DNA of 64,000 nucleotides from Nocardia arthritidis NBRC 100137 (lineage in GTDB: Bacteria; Actinomycetota; Actinomycetes; Mycobacteriales; Mycobacteriaceae). The DNA lies in contig NZ_BDBB01000005.1 in assembly GCF_001612765.1 (NCBI RefSeq), positions 186,001 to 250,000 of the forward strand. The letters are read 5' to 3'. The notes under the pieces are model-generated. The model ran no database searches. It saw nothing but the letters and a program-made list of their open reading frames with translations, and was not told the origin of the DNA. The position numbers were made by a program, and so were the translations under genes. Positions 42,868 to 51,652 of this stretch are shown here, in pieces; within the stretch, counting starts at the first letter, position 1, and the number at the start of each line of letters is the position of its first letter.

Positions 42868-43120
42868 GTGGTGAGTCTAATGCTGTGTTGGTTTTCCAGC
42901 GCCTGCGGCGCTGGGTGTTCGCGGCCCCTTTGTGGCTCGCGAAACGGCGGATGCTCGGTCTCGCTTCGCTCGAAACCGGGAGTTGGGGTGCGCTGGGGCG
43001 TCAGTGGTCGAACTCCGAACATCAGGCGCGGCTCGACCGGACGACCGAACCCGGAGGACGGTTCGCCGTACTAGTGCGGCCGCTCGCCGCACGACGCCAG
43101 AGCAGTTCGGTGCGCGGGCC

Positions 43121-43321
43121 TCACCTGGCCAGGAAGTGCCAGCCGAGCCATGCCCATACGAGCACGGCGGTGATTCTCATTGTTCGCGTGCCGGTCAGGT
43201 ACGCGATTGTTTCGCCGAGGGACGCGACCTGATCCCGGCGCAGCCGCGTCAGCACGACCGCGGTGAGCGCAGCCGCCGCGATCAGGCCGAATCCGAGGAG
43301 CACGATGGCCCGATCGCTCAT
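43121..43321 (-). CDS. Small DUF6186-type membrane protein
   Basis: 66 aa. Two transmembrane helices (about residues 5-25 and 48-64) joined by a basic loop (LTRLRRDQVASLGETIAYLTG), ending in VLVWAWLGWHFLAR. This pattern is that of the DUF6186 family, small actinobacterial membrane proteins of unknown function. The ATG overlaps the stop of the preceding membrane protein gene by 4 nt, so both are translated together. Confidence 0.75.
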   Translation of the reverse strand: MSDRAIVLLGFGLIAAAALTAVVLTRLRRDQVASLGETIAYLTGTRTMRITAVLVWAWLGWHFLAR

Positions 43322-43731
43322 CTCGACACCAGCCGCCAGCCTGCGCCCAGCCACAGCAGCCAGCCGGCGAGCCGCAGCGGCCACTGTTCGAGCGCCGGAT
43401 CCAGCAGCGTGGACAATGTCGGGTGCTCGGCGCTCGGTTGATTCAGGGCGGGCTGCCGCAGCAATGCGTAGGTCTCCCACGCCAACACCGCGACCAGCAG
43501 TGTCGACCACACGGCCATGCCACGTCTGAGCCGGGTGGTGCACGGCGGCCGGTCGCTTCGCCCGCGGGAAGCCAGCGCCAGCGCGCCCAGCGCCGCCACC
43601 GCCACGATCGCGGTCGCCGGTCGGCTGAACGGGCGGGTCGCGGCACCGCCTGCCGCCAGGACGAGACCCACGATGAGCGGCGTCGCACGCCACGGGAGTC
43701 GATATGCCGAGCGCGCCGGTTGCTCAGTCAC
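43318..43731 (-). CDS. Membrane protein of unknown function, coupled to the DUF6186 gene
   Basis: 137 aa from GTG at 43731. Four hydrophobic segments are visible (about residues 15-32, 40-55, 72-88 and 118-135), with Arg-rich loops (SRGRSDRPPCTTRLRRG) between the second and third. I recognise no family. It precedes the DUF6186 gene with a 4-nt overlap; the pair may form a small membrane complex. Start choice rests on the first GTG that gives a short hydrophilic lead before the first helix. Confidence 0.6.
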   Translation of the reverse strand: MTEQPARSAYRLPWRATPLIVGLVLAAGGAATRPFSRPATAIVAVAALGALALASRGRSDRPPCTTRLRRGMAVWSTLLVAVLAWETYALLRQPALNQPSAEHPTLSTLLDPALEQWPLRLAGWLLWLGAGWRLVSR

Positions 43732-43892
43732 GTGCGCAGGATACGGCCGCGAGTGGCCGGATTCGCGGAGGCAAGGCTCGATCCCCCAGGCCCGGCGGGT
43801 CTTCGTGATCGTTCGGCTGCCGCGGCCACGCCGGAGCCACGAGCGAGCGGCGCCCACCGAGATCGACGCGCGCCGAGCGCAGCCGGGACGGT

Positions 43893-44498
43893 TCAGCCGC
43901 TGGTGCGCATGAGTCCGGAGATCAGCAACAGCACCGACTGCTGGGCCTGGGCGCGGGCGAGATCGGGGTCTTCGGCGTGCGCGACGATCAAGGAGGCCTC
44001 GCTGATCACGCTGACGACGAGCTGAGCCAGTACGGGGACAGGGGCATCGGCGATCAACCCGGCGGCGCGGGCGCGCTCGAGTTGCCTGGTGATCAGGCCG
44101 AGGCCGTGCGCGGATTCGAATTCGCGCCAGGCCTGCCAGCCGAGCACGGCGGGAGCGTCGGTGAGGGCGATCCGCAGCATCGCCGGACGCTGGCAGATCT
44201 CCAGGAAAAGCGCGAGCCCCACCGCCATTCCGGCCATCACGTCCTCGGAATCGGCCCCCGCGATGGCGTTCTCGATCTCCTCGGTGATCTCGATCTCGAT
44301 CTGCTCCAGCACCGCGAGGAACAGTCCACGTTTATCCCCGTAGTGATGGTGCAGCGCGCCTCGGGTGACGCCGGCCTCGGTGACCAGCTCTTCGGCCGAG
44401 GTTCCGGCGAAGCCGCGCTCGGTGAACAGGCGGCGTCCCGCCTGTTCGAGCGCGGCCCTGGTTGCGCGGGACCGGTCTTCCTGGCTACGGCGTGGCAT
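43893..44498 (-). CDS. TetR-family regulator next to a hydrolase
   Basis: 201 aa. N-terminal HTH: RATRAALEQAGRRLFTERGF then AGTSAEELVTEAGVTRGAL and HHYGDKRGLFLAVL. The C-terminal domain has the pattern IAGADSEDVMAGMAVGLALF of the TetR_C family common in actinobacterial self-regulated operons. Its start overlaps the end of the upstream alpha/beta hydrolase gene by 14 nt, so both are on one transcript whose promoter carries a 21-bp palindrome (45388-45408). It therefore probably represses its own operon. Confidence 0.88.
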   Translation of the reverse strand: MPRRSQEDRSRATRAALEQAGRRLFTERGFAGTSAEELVTEAGVTRGALHHHYGDKRGLFLAVLEQIEIEITEEIENAIAGADSEDVMAGMAVGLALFLEICQRPAMLRIALTDAPAVLGWQAWREFESAHGLGLITRQLERARAAGLIADAPVPVLAQLVVSVISEASLIVAHAEDPDLARAQAQQSVLLLISGLMRTSG

Positions 44499-45351
44499 GC
44501 AGCCGAGTGAACTCCAGGATCGATTCGGCGAGCAACTCGGGCTGGTCCTCCGACACGAAGGTGTAGGAGTCGTCGATGAGCTTCGGTTGCGCGTCCGGCA
44601 GGTCGTGGGCCAGGCGTTCGGCGAACGACACCGGGAACAGCCGGTCCTCGCGCGCCCAGGCCAACAGCACCGGGATGTCGACCTCGGCGAAGTGGCGCGC
44701 GGCTTCCAGCGTGTAGCGGCGATGCGCCGATTTCAGGAAGCGGCGCAGGTCTTTGCGGATCGCGGCGGAATTGCGGCTCGGCAGCAGATAGGAGTCCACG
44801 ATCTCGGGCGGAACGGGCCGCTTGGTGACCCATCCGAAGGCCAGCGGCAGGCGGTGCAGCGCCCGGATCCGCAGCGCCTCGGTGAGGGGGCGCAGCGATC
44901 CCGGGATCTTCGCCAGCAGCGGAAGCGAGGTGAACGGCTGCGGCAGGAAGCTCTCGTAGCTGTCCACCGAGGCGAGCACGACGCGGCCGACGCGGGACCG
45001 GTCGCGGGTCAGCAGCACCTGGGTGATCGCTCCGCCGGTGTCGTTGGCGACCAGGGTGACGTCGGTGAGGTCGAGGCGTTCGAGAAACGCGGCGATGAGA
45101 TCGGCGATGCCGATGGGGGTCAGTTCCGCGTCCGGGACCGGGATCTCGTGCGAGCCCAGCGGCCAGTCCGGCGCCAGGCAGCGGTATCCGGCCGCGGCGA
45201 CCACGGGCACGACTTTGCGCCAGACGTCCGCGTTGACGAGCAGGCCGTGCACGAAGACGACCGGAGCGCCCTCTCCCGTCTCGTGATAGCGAATGCGGCC
45301 GCCGGGCAGATCCACCTCGTGGGTGCGGCCGAGAGCTGTGCTGGTTGCCAT
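44485..45351 (-). CDS. Alpha/beta-fold hydrolase with Asp at the nucleophile position
   Basis: 288 aa from the ATG at 45351, preceded by GGGAGG. Canonical fold with VVFVHGLLVNADVW (oxyanion) and ALVANDTGG-like elbow, where residue 104 is Asp as in haloalkane dehalogenases and epoxide hydrolases instead of the usual Ser. The C-terminal segment that would carry the catalytic His reads DDSYTFVSEDQPELL and has none, so activity is doubtful or uses another residue. It is the first gene of an operon with a TetR regulator and has a clear operator in front. Confidence 0.82.
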   Translation of the reverse strand: MATSTALGRTHEVDLPGGRIRYHETGEGAPVVFVHGLLVNADVWRKVVPVVAAAGYRCLAPDWPLGSHEIPVPDAELTPIGIADLIAAFLERLDLTDVTLVANDTGGAITQVLLTRDRSRVGRVVLASVDSYESFLPQPFTSLPLLAKIPGSLRPLTEALRIRALHRLPLAFGWVTKRPVPPEIVDSYLLPSRNSAAIRKDLRRFLKSAHRRYTLEAARHFAEVDIPVLLAWAREDRLFPVSFAERLAHDLPDAQPKLIDDSYTFVSEDQPELLAESILEFTRLHATP

Positions 45352-45387
45352 GGGTCCTCCCAATGGTCGGGGTTCCCCTCCACTGTT

Positions 45388-45408
45388 ACATACATACCGT
45401 ATGTATGT
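45388..45408. promoter_or_regulatory. 21-bp palindrome, TetR operator
   Basis: Perfect 10-bp arms ACATACATAC and GTATGTATGT around a single C, 36 bp upstream of the hydrolase ATG. Alternating AT-rich ACATAC half-sites of this kind are typical for TetR proteins of hydrolase operons, and the TetR gene lies downstream on the same transcript. Confidence 0.8.
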
Positions 45409-45712
45409 CCAGATGGGATGCGGCTCGACGGATCAGCGGAAGACAGCTTCGACCGCCGACCTCACCCAGGGCGCGCCCTACGGCGAGTGCAAGCACATTC
45501 ACTGAGGCGATCCTCCGGTCGGGCAGCTCGCCCGAGCACCACATCGCCGCTGCGGCGCGTACCGCTCCGGGGAGGTGGGTGACCCGCCCCGCGAGCACCG
45601 CCCCGGTTCCCTCCCCACCACGGCCGAGCGGGGTCCCATGGCCGCGCACCGATATGGACGATTGACCAACTTCACGCTACCGTCTGGTGGATAACGACGA
45701 GACGGAGCTCAC
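45409..45712. other. 304-bp divergent intergenic region, no gene seen
   Basis: Between the hydrolase operator and the amidase start. Open frames here are shadows without codon preference or start signals. A GACGGAGC ribosome site lies just before the amidase ATG. No further repeats or RNA genes are seen. Confidence 0.5.
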
Positions 45713-47140
45713 ATGACGGTGTCCGATCCCGCACCCGGCACGCGGCGGATGGGGCTGGGGCTGGCCGAACTGGCGGCCGCGATCGCGGGCGGCGCGATCA
45801 CGTCGACCGAGGCGGTCGGCGAGGCGCTGGATCGGATCGACGCGGCCCAGGGCACGCTCAACGCCTTCCGGATCGTGCGCCGCGAGCGGGCGCTGGCCGA
45901 GGCCGCCGACGCCGACCGGCGCTGGGCCGCGGGCGAACGGCTGCCACTGCTGGGGGTGCCCGTCGCGGTGAAGGACGACACGGATGTCGCGGGTGAGCCG
46001 ACCGCGTTCGGCTGCGGCGGCGATTTCGCGCCGAAGACCGAGGACGCGGAATCGGTCCGCCGCCTGCGCGCCGCGGGCGCGGTGATCGTCGGAAAGACCA
46101 ATACCTGCGAACTGGGCCAGTGGCCGTTCACCAGCGCCGCGTGGTTCGGGCACACCCGTAATCCCTGGGACCGCACCAGGACGCCGGGCGGGTCCTCCGG
46201 CGGCGCTTCGGCAGCCGTCGCGGCCGGATTGGTCCCGGCCGCCCTCGGGTCCGACGGCGCGGGCTCGATCCGCATCCCGGCCGCCTGGACGAATCTGGTC
46301 GGCATCAAGCCACAGCGCGGACGCATCTCGACTTGGCCGGAGGCCGAAGCGTTCTACGGCCTCACTGTGAACGGACCGCTGGCGCGCACCGTCGCGGACG
46401 CGGCGCTCCTGCTGGACGCTGCGGCCGGTCCACACCCGGGAGATTTGCACACGCCGGAGCCGATCAGCGCCTCGGACGCGGTGGACCGCGATCCGGGCCG
46501 GTTGCGCATCGCCCTCTCGCTGCGTATTCCGTTCACCGCGACCAGAACCGCCCTGGATCCCGAGGTCGAGCGAGCCGTGCGACGCACCGCCGATACTCTG
46601 CGCGAGCTCGGGCATACCGTGACCGTGGCCGACCTGCACTACGGCATCCTGATCGGCGCCTCGTTCCTGCCGCGTTCACTCGCCGGAATCCGGCGGGTGT
46701 ACCACCGCATGCCCGGCCTCGAGGTAGACCCGCGCACCGCCGCCAACGCCCGGATCGGGCGCGTACTCGACGGCCCCGCCCTTTACGCGGCACGGCAACT
46801 GGAACCCCTGCTGCACAGGCGAATCGGCCACTTCTTCCGCGACTACGACGTCGTCCTCGCACCCACCACCGCGACTCCCCCGCCGCGCGCCGAGAAGATC
46901 GACGGCATCGGCGTCCACGCCACCAACAACCTCATCACCGCGGCCTGCCCCTACACCTGGCCCTGGAATGTCCTCGGCTGGCCGAGCGTCAACGTCCCCG
47001 CCGGCTTCACCACCGCCGGTCTCCCCGTCGGGGCCCAACTGATGGGCGCGGCGAATTCCGAACCTCTGCTGATCTCGTTGGCCGCCCAGCTCGAGTCGGA
47101 ACTCCGATGGCACCGCCACCGCCCGGACCCTTGGTGGTGA
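45713..47140 (+). CDS. amiA2: Amidase of the amidase-signature family (AmiA2-like)
   Basis: 475 aa. The Ser-Ser-Lys triad is complete: K in PVAVKDD (about residue 85), the glycine-rich segment PGGSSGGASAAVAAG and the nucleophile loop GSDGAGSIRIPAA. It should hydrolyse small amides; the natural substrate is unknown. Size and position next to era match M. tuberculosis amiA2 (Rv2363), although here an accessory gene of about 0.84 kb intervenes before era. The C-terminal substrate loops (PTTATPPPRAEKIDG and NLITAACPYTWPWN) fit the family. Confidence 0.9.
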   Translation: MTVSDPAPGTRRMGLGLAELAAAIAGGAITSTEAVGEALDRIDAAQGTLNAFRIVRRERALAEAADADRRWAAGERLPLLGVPVAVKDDTDVAGEPTAFGCGGDFAPKTEDAESVRRLRAAGAVIVGKTNTCELGQWPFTSAAWFGHTRNPWDRTRTPGGSSGGASAAVAAGLVPAALGSDGAGSIRIPAAWTNLVGIKPQRGRISTWPEAEAFYGLTVNGPLARTVADAALLLDAAAGPHPGDLHTPEPISASDAVDRDPGRLRIALSLRIPFTATRTALDPEVERAVRRTADTLRELGHTVTVADLHYGILIGASFLPRSLAGIRRVYHRMPGLEVDPRTAANARIGRVLDGPALYAARQLEPLLHRRIGHFFRDYDVVLAPTTATPPPRAEKIDGIGVHATNNLITAACPYTWPWNVLGWPSVNVPAGFTTAGLPVGAQLMGAANSEPLLISLAAQLESELRWHRHRPDPWW

Positions 47141-47477
47141 TCTGACTCGAATCCGGCTCGGGCCGTGCCGGTTCCGAACCGAGCGACGTGCCGAATCAGG
47201 CTCGGCATCCACCTGCGCGATGTACCTTGTGGGATGCGCCGAGTCCACGCATGTGTCGGTACGGCCGCCACAGTGCCCTCCCGGGTTCCGAGTGCCGATG
47301 CCGCGACTCTCGGCCGAACCCGGAACGCGAGGAGGGGCCCCGATGGCCGACCGTCATGCGGTAGACGCTCATGTCTCGGTGGTGCTCGACGAGGAACTAC
47401 TGCCGACTCAGCGCCGCGGAGACGTATCCGCAGGCCAGTAACGCCTTAGATGATGCGATAGGGCCGAAGGCGTTGTC
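47141..47477. other. 337-bp interval; small ORF 47343-47441 possible
   Basis: Between the amidase and the toxin-like gene. A 32-codon frame at 47343-47441 (start MADRHAVDAHVSVVLDEELL) has a GGAGGGG ribosome site and could be real, or the remnant of an upstream part of the next gene; a stop codon separates them. GC is lower than in the amidase. No RNA gene or repeat is apparent. Confidence 0.35.
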
Positions 47478-48320
47478 TTGCTGAGCAGATCCGACTTGAT
47501 TGCACGGGCATATGCCCGCTTCGCCCAACACTTGAGCAACGAGATCAGGAGGATAGCGAGGGCTGATGCCGAGCACGGCGTCAGGCCCTTCGCTCGTGAA
47601 GCCGAGGGTGCGGCCCGAGTACTTTCCGACGCCGACAGAGGTTTTCGCCACAACTTCGATACCGGCGATCCGTCATTCCCGCGTCCGCTGCTGGGGCCCG
47701 GGTCCGCGCCACCGGATCGTTTCTACAACGGCGCTCGCCTGTGGCAAATCGATCAAGTGTTTCCCAGGGCATTTCGCGGACGAGAAGCCGCAGCCGAGGA
47801 TGGCTATATCCGCACGGCGTCGCATAGCACCGCCGGAGACGTTGTATACCTGACCGACGGCACGGACATCGCCGGAGTGTACGGAACGATCACCAGCTGG
47901 ACCGATGTCCGTGACGGCACGATGCGGTTCCACCCCGCTGGCATGGTCTTGGGTATCGACGCCAACCGTATCCGGGTGAATCCGATGATCGAAGAGGGGC
48001 ATTCGGCGGCCAACTTCATCGAAGGCGTCAGCGACCGCGTATTCACCACCCCGGGCCGGGTAGACACATCCAAGATCGTCAGCGTCGAATTCCAGACTTA
48101 CGACGACATCATCAACAACCCCGAGGTAACCCTGGTGGCCGACGGGTTCCCCGGCTTCGAAGGCTTGAGCCGAGAGGCGCTACGCGACCCCGCAGTAGTC
48201 GCCGATCGCCTCTCCACCATCGCCGACGCCGTGCGCAGGAACTACCCGACGATCGACGTCACCACCGGCGCCAACCATCTCTCCAGCGACGAAGCGATCA
48301 GAACCTTCCTGGCGACATGA
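47478..48320 (+). CDS. Orphan toxin-like protein, possible ADP-ribosyltransferase-like fold
   Basis: 280 aa from TTG at 47478; no ATG or GTG is available in frame and a stop lies at 47451, so the 5' end may be truncated. Residues 1 to about 60 are helical and charged (ARAYARFAQHLSNEIRRIAR), as in the pre-toxin part of polymorphic toxins. From FYNGARLWQIDQVFPRAFRG onward the sequence is alpha-beta with VVYLTDGTDIAGVYG and KIVSVEFQTYDD, which faintly recalls an R-S-E type ADP-ribosyltransferase layout, but the S-T-S and E-x-E motifs are not canonical. No immunity, secretion or WXG gene is adjacent. GC is clearly lower than in flanking core genes, and it splits the amiA2-era neighbourhood. Confidence 0.55.
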   Translation: MLSRSDLIARAYARFAQHLSNEIRRIARADAEHGVRPFAREAEGAARVLSDADRGFRHNFDTGDPSFPRPLLGPGSAPPDRFYNGARLWQIDQVFPRAFRGREAAAEDGYIRTASHSTAGDVVYLTDGTDIAGVYGTITSWTDVRDGTMRFHPAGMVLGIDANRIRVNPMIEEGHSAANFIEGVSDRVFTTPGRVDTSKIVSVEFQTYDDIINNPEVTLVADGFPGFEGLSREALRDPAVVADRLSTIADAVRRNYPTIDVTTGANHLSSDEAIRTFLAT

Positions 48321-48390
48321 GCAGCGACAGCACTGCGCCCGCCATCTCCGTCCCCAGAGGGTCTTCATTGCACCCGACGACCGAACCCGC

Positions 48391-49299
48391 TCAGAACCCG
48401 AGTTTGCCCAGCTGCTTGGGATCTCGCTGCCAGTCCTTGGCCACCTTCACGTGCAGGTTCAGGTAGATCCGGGTGCCGAGGATGTGTTCGATCTGCTTGC
48501 GGGCGTTGGTGCCGACTTCTTTCAGGCGGGAGCCGCCCTTGCCGATGACGATGGCCTTCTGGCTGGGGCGCTCGACGTAGAGCAGGGCGTGTACGTCGAG
48601 CATGTCCTCGCGCTCCTCGTAGGGCAGGACTTCCTCGATGACCACGGCCAGTGAGTGCGGCAGTTCGTCGCGTACGCCTTCGAGCGCGGCCTCGCGGATG
48701 AGCTCGGCCATCAGCGTTTCCTCCGGCTCGTCGGTGAGCTCGCCGTCGGGGTAGAACGCCGGGCCCTCCGGCATCTTCGAGGCGATGACGTCGACGAGGA
48801 CCTCCACCTGCTCGCCCTTGACCGCCGACACCGGCACCACGTCGGCATCCGGGCCGAGCAGCTGGGACACGGCCAACAGTTGTCCGGCGACCTGGTCGCG
48901 GCTCACCTTGTCGATCTTGGTGACCACGCCGAGTAGCGTGGTCTTCGGCGCCATCTGCCTGATCTGCTGCACGATCCAGCGGTCGCCCGGACCGATCTTC
49001 TCGTCGGCCGGGATGCACAGCGCGATCACGTCGACTTCCGAATAGGTGTCGCGCACAAGGTCGTTGAGCCGCTGGCCGAGCAGGGTGCGTGGGCGGTGCA
49101 GACCGGGGGTGTCGACCAGGATCAACTGCGTGTGCTCGCGGTGCACGATGCCGCGAATCGTGTGCCTGGTGGTTTGCGGGCGCGAGGAGGTGATCGCGAT
49201 CTTCGCACCCACCAGCGCGTTGGTCAGCGTCGACTTGCCGGTGTTCGGGCGACCGACGAAACAGACGAATCCGGAACGGAATTCCCGCGCGTCAGCCAC
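48391..49299 (-). CDS. era: GTPase Era
   Basis: 302 aa. Essential GTPase for 16S rRNA and 30S maturation. The G-domain shows G1 GRPNTGKST (about residues 16-24), G3 DTPGLHRP, G4 TKID, and the C-terminal KH domain has the signature VIGKGGSRLKEVG. Follows the Rv2364c pattern. It is the last gene of a tight operon (CBS/HlyC protein, cytidine-deaminase-like protein, era), and its start overlaps the end of the deaminase-like gene by 8 nt. Confidence 0.96.
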   Translation of the reverse strand: MADAREFRSGFVCFVGRPNTGKSTLTNALVGAKIAITSSRPQTTRHTIRGIVHREHTQLILVDTPGLHRPRTLLGQRLNDLVRDTYSEVDVIALCIPADEKIGPGDRWIVQQIRQMAPKTTLLGVVTKIDKVSRDQVAGQLLAVSQLLGPDADVVPVSAVKGEQVEVLVDVIASKMPEGPAFYPDGELTDEPEETLMAELIREAALEGVRDELPHSLAVVIEEVLPYEEREDMLDVHALLYVERPSQKAIVIGKGGSRLKEVGTNARKQIEHILGTRIYLNLHVKVAKDWQRDPKQLGKLGF

Positions 49300-49678
49300 C
49301 GCGAACCTCGCCGGATTCGGCGCTCACCGCGTCGGCCGCGTCAGCGGAGTCGTCGACGATCTCGAACACCGCGCCGTCGCGGTCGGTGAAGATGATCCGC
49401 GCCTCCGCCGATACCTCGCGCACCGCGGTCACACCGAAGTCGGACAACCGCCCGCCGACCACGACGGCCGCCTCGAATCCCTCCGCGCCGCTGGACAACG
49501 CCGCCGCCACGGCGGCTTGCAGCGCCGTCAGCCGCAGCGCGGTCAGCGTGACCTCACCGGCGGCGTAGGTGCGGCCGTCGGTGTCCCGGATCGCCGCTCC
49601 GCTCGCCCCGCCGGTACGGCCGAGTGCGCCCCGGGCCAGCACCACCAGCTTGTTGTCCTCGGCGTCCAGTTCGGTCAT
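49292..49678 (-). CDS. Cytidine-deaminase-like protein without catalytic motifs (Rv2365c-like)
   Basis: 128 aa. The overall pattern follows the cytidine deaminase fold: [20 protein letters not shown], then [43 protein letters not shown]. However, the zinc motif HAE is replaced by LTA in the helix, and the PCGxCRQ motif is absent, so deaminase activity is unlikely. This also holds for M. tuberculosis Rv2365c as I recall. It sits between the CBS protein and era with overlaps of 4 and 8 nt, so it probably has a conserved role in the ribosome-maturation operon. Confidence 0.8.
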   Translation of the reverse strand: MTELDAEDNKLVVLARGALGRTGGASGAAIRDTDGRTYAAGEVTLTALRLTALQAAVAAALSSGAEGFEAAVVVGGRLSDFGVTAVREVSAEARIIFTDRDGAVFEIVDDSADAADAVSAESGEVRGG

Positions 49679-51039
49679 TCGCTGTCTCCGTCCTCGTCGC
49701 GATCGGCAGGGATCTCCCGCTCCGATCCGTTGGCCTTGCGCTTGCCATTGGCATTGTCCCCGTTGGTCTTCCCCGCGGGGACCTTCTCGCGCGCTTTGCG
49801 TACCACTACGGTGTTCACCCGCATCCGGCCCCGCGCGTCCGCGCCGCCTTCGCCGCGCAGCACCAGCCCGTGCGCCTCGATCTTCGACCCGGGCAGCGGC
49901 ACGCGCCCCAGCTCGTGTGCGAGCAGGCCGCCGACGGTGTCGACGTCCTCCTCGTCGATCTCCAATCCGTACAGCTCGCCGAGGTCCTCCACCGGCAACC
50001 GGGCAGAGACGCGATAACGGCCGTCACCGAGATCCTCGATGGGCGGGGTCTCGTCGGTGTCGTACTCGTCGGCGATCTCACCGACGATCTCCTCGAGCAC
50101 GTCCTCGATGGTCACCAGGCCCGCGATGCCGCCGTACTCGTCCACCAGCAACGCCATGTGGTTGCGCCTGCGCTGCATCTCGTCGAGCAGGCTGTCGAGC
50201 GGTTTGGAGTCGGGCATGAACACCGCGGGCCGCATCACCTCGCGCACCCGTACCTTGCGGCTGCGATCGGTGTAGGGCACCAAATCCTTCAAATAGACCA
50301 CGCCGAGGATGTCGTCGACGTTCTCGCCGATCACCGGGATCCGCGAATGCCCGGAACGCACCGCCAGCGACATCGCCTGCGCCGCGGTCTTGTCCGCTTC
50401 GATCCAGACCATCTCGGTGCGCGGCACCATCACCGCACGCGCCGGTGTGTCGCCGAGTTCGAAGACCGACTGGATCATGCGCCGTTCGTCGTCGGCGACC
50501 ACGCCGCGCTCACCGGCCATCTCGACCACCTCGCGCAGCTCGATCTCCGAAGCGAAGGGGCCGTTGCGAAAGCCCTTACCCGGAGTGATCGCGTTACCGA
50601 TGAGGATCAGCAGCCTGCTCAGCGGGCCGAGTAGCGCGCCGATGAATTGCAGCGGCAAGGCCGCAGCCAGCGCGATGGAGTACGCGTGCTGCCGGCCCAG
50701 CGTACGCGGGCCGACACCGATCACCACGTAGGACACCAGCACCATCACCAGCGCGGTGACCAGCAGCGCCCAGTTCTTCCCCCAGACCGTCATCAGCCCC
50801 GCCGCCAGCAGCACCGTGGCGCCGATCTCGCACAGGATGCGCAGCAGCACCATGAGATTCACGTAGCGCGCCCGGTCGGCGACGACCCGGCTCAACCGCA
50901 CCGCGCCGGGCCGGTCGGCGCGCATCATGTCGTCGACGCGAGCGGGTGAGATCGTGTTCAGGGCGGAATCGACACCGGCGAAGACCCCTCCCACCGAGAT
51001 GAGCAGGACCGCGAGCAGAACAAGGGTCAGCGAATTCAC
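49675..51039 (-). CDS. CNNM/HlyC/CorC-type CBS-domain membrane protein (Rv2366c-like)
   Basis: 454 aa. N-terminal DUF21 transmembrane domain with four helices (starting [23 protein letters not shown]), then a pair of CBS domains around 205-330 (with [25 protein letters not shown] and [19 protein letters not shown]), and a C-terminal CorC_HlyC domain. Members move or regulate Mg2+ and other divalent cations. An Arg/Lys-rich tail ([17 protein letters not shown]) is appended. Overlaps ybeY upstream and the deaminase-like gene downstream by 4 nt each, a fully coupled operon. Confidence 0.9.
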   Translation of the reverse strand: MNSLTLVLLAVLLISVGGVFAGVDSALNTISPARVDDMMRADRPGAVRLSRVVADRARYVNLMVLLRILCEIGATVLLAAGLMTVWGKNWALLVTALVMVLVSYVVIGVGPRTLGRQHAYSIALAAALPLQFIGALLGPLSRLLILIGNAITPGKGFRNGPFASEIELREVVEMAGERGVVADDERRMIQSVFELGDTPARAVMVPRTEMVWIEADKTAAQAMSLAVRSGHSRIPVIGENVDDILGVVYLKDLVPYTDRSRKVRVREVMRPAVFMPDSKPLDSLLDEMQRRRNHMALLVDEYGGIAGLVTIEDVLEEIVGEIADEYDTDETPPIEDLGDGRYRVSARLPVEDLGELYGLEIDEEDVDTVGGLLAHELGRVPLPGSKIEAHGLVLRGEGGADARGRMRVNTVVVRKAREKVPAGKTNGDNANGKRKANGSEREIPADRDEDGDSE

Positions 51040-51590
51040 GCTTGACCCAGGGAATCGCCCGGTGTGGTGAAGCCCGCCTTACCCAGCAACCGCGCGTCGC
51101 GTTCGGCCAGCTCGGCGCGCCGCCGAGCTTCCCGCAGGCTCTCGTACCACTCCTCGAGCAGCCGGGCCTGCAAGGCGAACATCTCCTTCTCCTCCTCCGG
51201 CTCGGCGTGGTCGTAGCCGAGCAGGTGCAGGACGCCGTGCACGGTGAGCAGGGCGAGTTCGTGATCCAGGGAGTGCCCGGCCTTGCGCGCCTGCCCGGCG
51301 GCGAATTCCGGGCACAACACGATGTCGCCGAGCATGGACGGGCCGGGTTCGGGGCTGTCGGGCCGCCCGCCCGGCTCGAGCTCGTCCATCGGGAAGGACA
51401 TGACGTCGGTCGGGCCGGGTAGGTCCATCCAGCGCATGTGCAGATCGGCCATGGTGTCGAGATCGACGAGCACCATCGACAGCTCCGCGGCTGGGTGCAC
51501 GTCCATCCGGGCGATCACGAACCGCGCGACGCTGACCAGCTCTTCTTCGGGTACGTCGATACCCGACTCGTTGGCGATCTCGATGCTCAC
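51036..51590 (-). CDS. ybeY: rRNA maturation endoribonuclease YbeY
   Basis: 184 aa. The zinc site is intact: [11 protein letters not shown] (about residues 122-132), the H-x3-H-x5-H motif of the family. It processes 16S rRNA 3' ends and takes part in ribosome quality control. The C-terminal extension with [19 protein letters not shown] is longer than in E. coli. It lies 62 bp after phoH and overlaps the CBS gene by 4 nt; order matches Rv2367c. Confidence 0.95.
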   Translation of the reverse strand: MSIEIANESGIDVPEEELVSVARFVIARMDVHPAAELSMVLVDLDTMADLHMRWMDLPGPTDVMSFPMDELEPGGRPDSPEPGPSMLGDIVLCPEFAAGQARKAGHSLDHELALLTVHGVLHLLGYDHAEPEEEKEMFALQARLLEEWYESLREARRRAELAERDARLLGKAGFTTPGDSLGQA

Positions 51591-51652
51591 CCGAACAGCC
51601 TACGATCCTCGCTGTCGCGTCGGCGGAGCGGAGCCCCGCCCGGCGAGACGAG

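Noticed and set aside
42868..43120. Possible small gene between recO and the DUF6186 gene
   Set aside because: Open frames lack starts with ribosome sites and have no protein-like composition; only a short imperfect hairpin near 42958-42980 was seen.
45386..45649. 87-aa minus-strand frame upstream of the hydrolase operon
   Set aside because: It spans the palindromic operator, lacks a ribosome site and has no recognisable domain.
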